6,109 bases of DNA from Pseudomonadota bacterium (lineage in GTDB: Bacteria; Pseudomonadota; Gammaproteobacteria; Xanthomonadales; Xanthomonadaceae): the NCBI GenBank assembly GCA_025355485.1, contig JANXZP010000142.1:1-6109 (forward strand). The letters run 5' to 3'. Below, in pieces: positions 6,077 through 6,109 of the stretch. The stretch's first letter is position 1. Each line of letters starts with the position of its first letter. Position numbers and translations under genes: made by a program. Under the pieces are notes generated by a model that ran no database searches, was not told where the DNA came from, and saw only the letters and a program-made list of their open reading frames with translations.

Positions 6077-6109
6077 GGTTGTTCACTTGGCCGTCACATG
6101 CAGCCGGGT

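Overview
This is a GC-rich window, probably from a gammaproteobacterium of the Xanthomonadales (Lysobacteraceae/Xanthomonadaceae-like). The inference rests on gene order: a succinyl-CoA ligase beta gene next to pilS-pilR and a type IV pilin gene. It agrees with the strong G/C preference at third codon positions, but the species cannot be named from this sequence.

Layout: positions 1-516 hold the 5' part of sucC on the minus strand, running off the left edge. A 160-bp divergent intergenic region (517-676) separates it from a plus-strand type IV pilus cluster. That cluster is pilS (677-2302, membrane sensor kinase), pilR (2404-3825, sigma-54 activator), an unnamed GT-C type polytopic membrane glycosyltransferase (3822-5222, overlapping the pilR stop in an ATGA), a 260-bp regulatory region (5223-5482), pilA (5483-5932, major-type IV pilin) and an 11-bp-stem intrinsic terminator (5955-5987). 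The last 120 bases hold no gene but carry a second very good sigma-54 promoter at 6061-6076. It points out of the window, probably at a second pilin or other pilus gene.

How the genes fit together: PilS is expected to phosphorylate PilR, and PilR is expected to activate sigma-54 transcription of pilA. The pilA upstream region supports this. It has a GG-N10-GC sigma-54 core at 5370-5383, a perfect 15-bp palindrome about 136 bp upstream of the predicted start, and a 32-bp inverted repeat plus a 10-bp palindrome between them. The transcribed leader can form a stem that ends six bases before the Shine-Dalgarno sequence.

The most interesting point is the membrane glycosyltransferase, translationally coupled to the pilin regulator and placed directly before the pilin gene. 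The pilin has an unusual C-terminus with four cysteines and a serine cluster. Together they suggest a dedicated pilin-glycosylation module, analogous in arrangement to the tfpO and tfpW genes beside pilA in some Pseudomonas aeruginosa strains. This is inference from context and family; acceptor and sugar are unknown.
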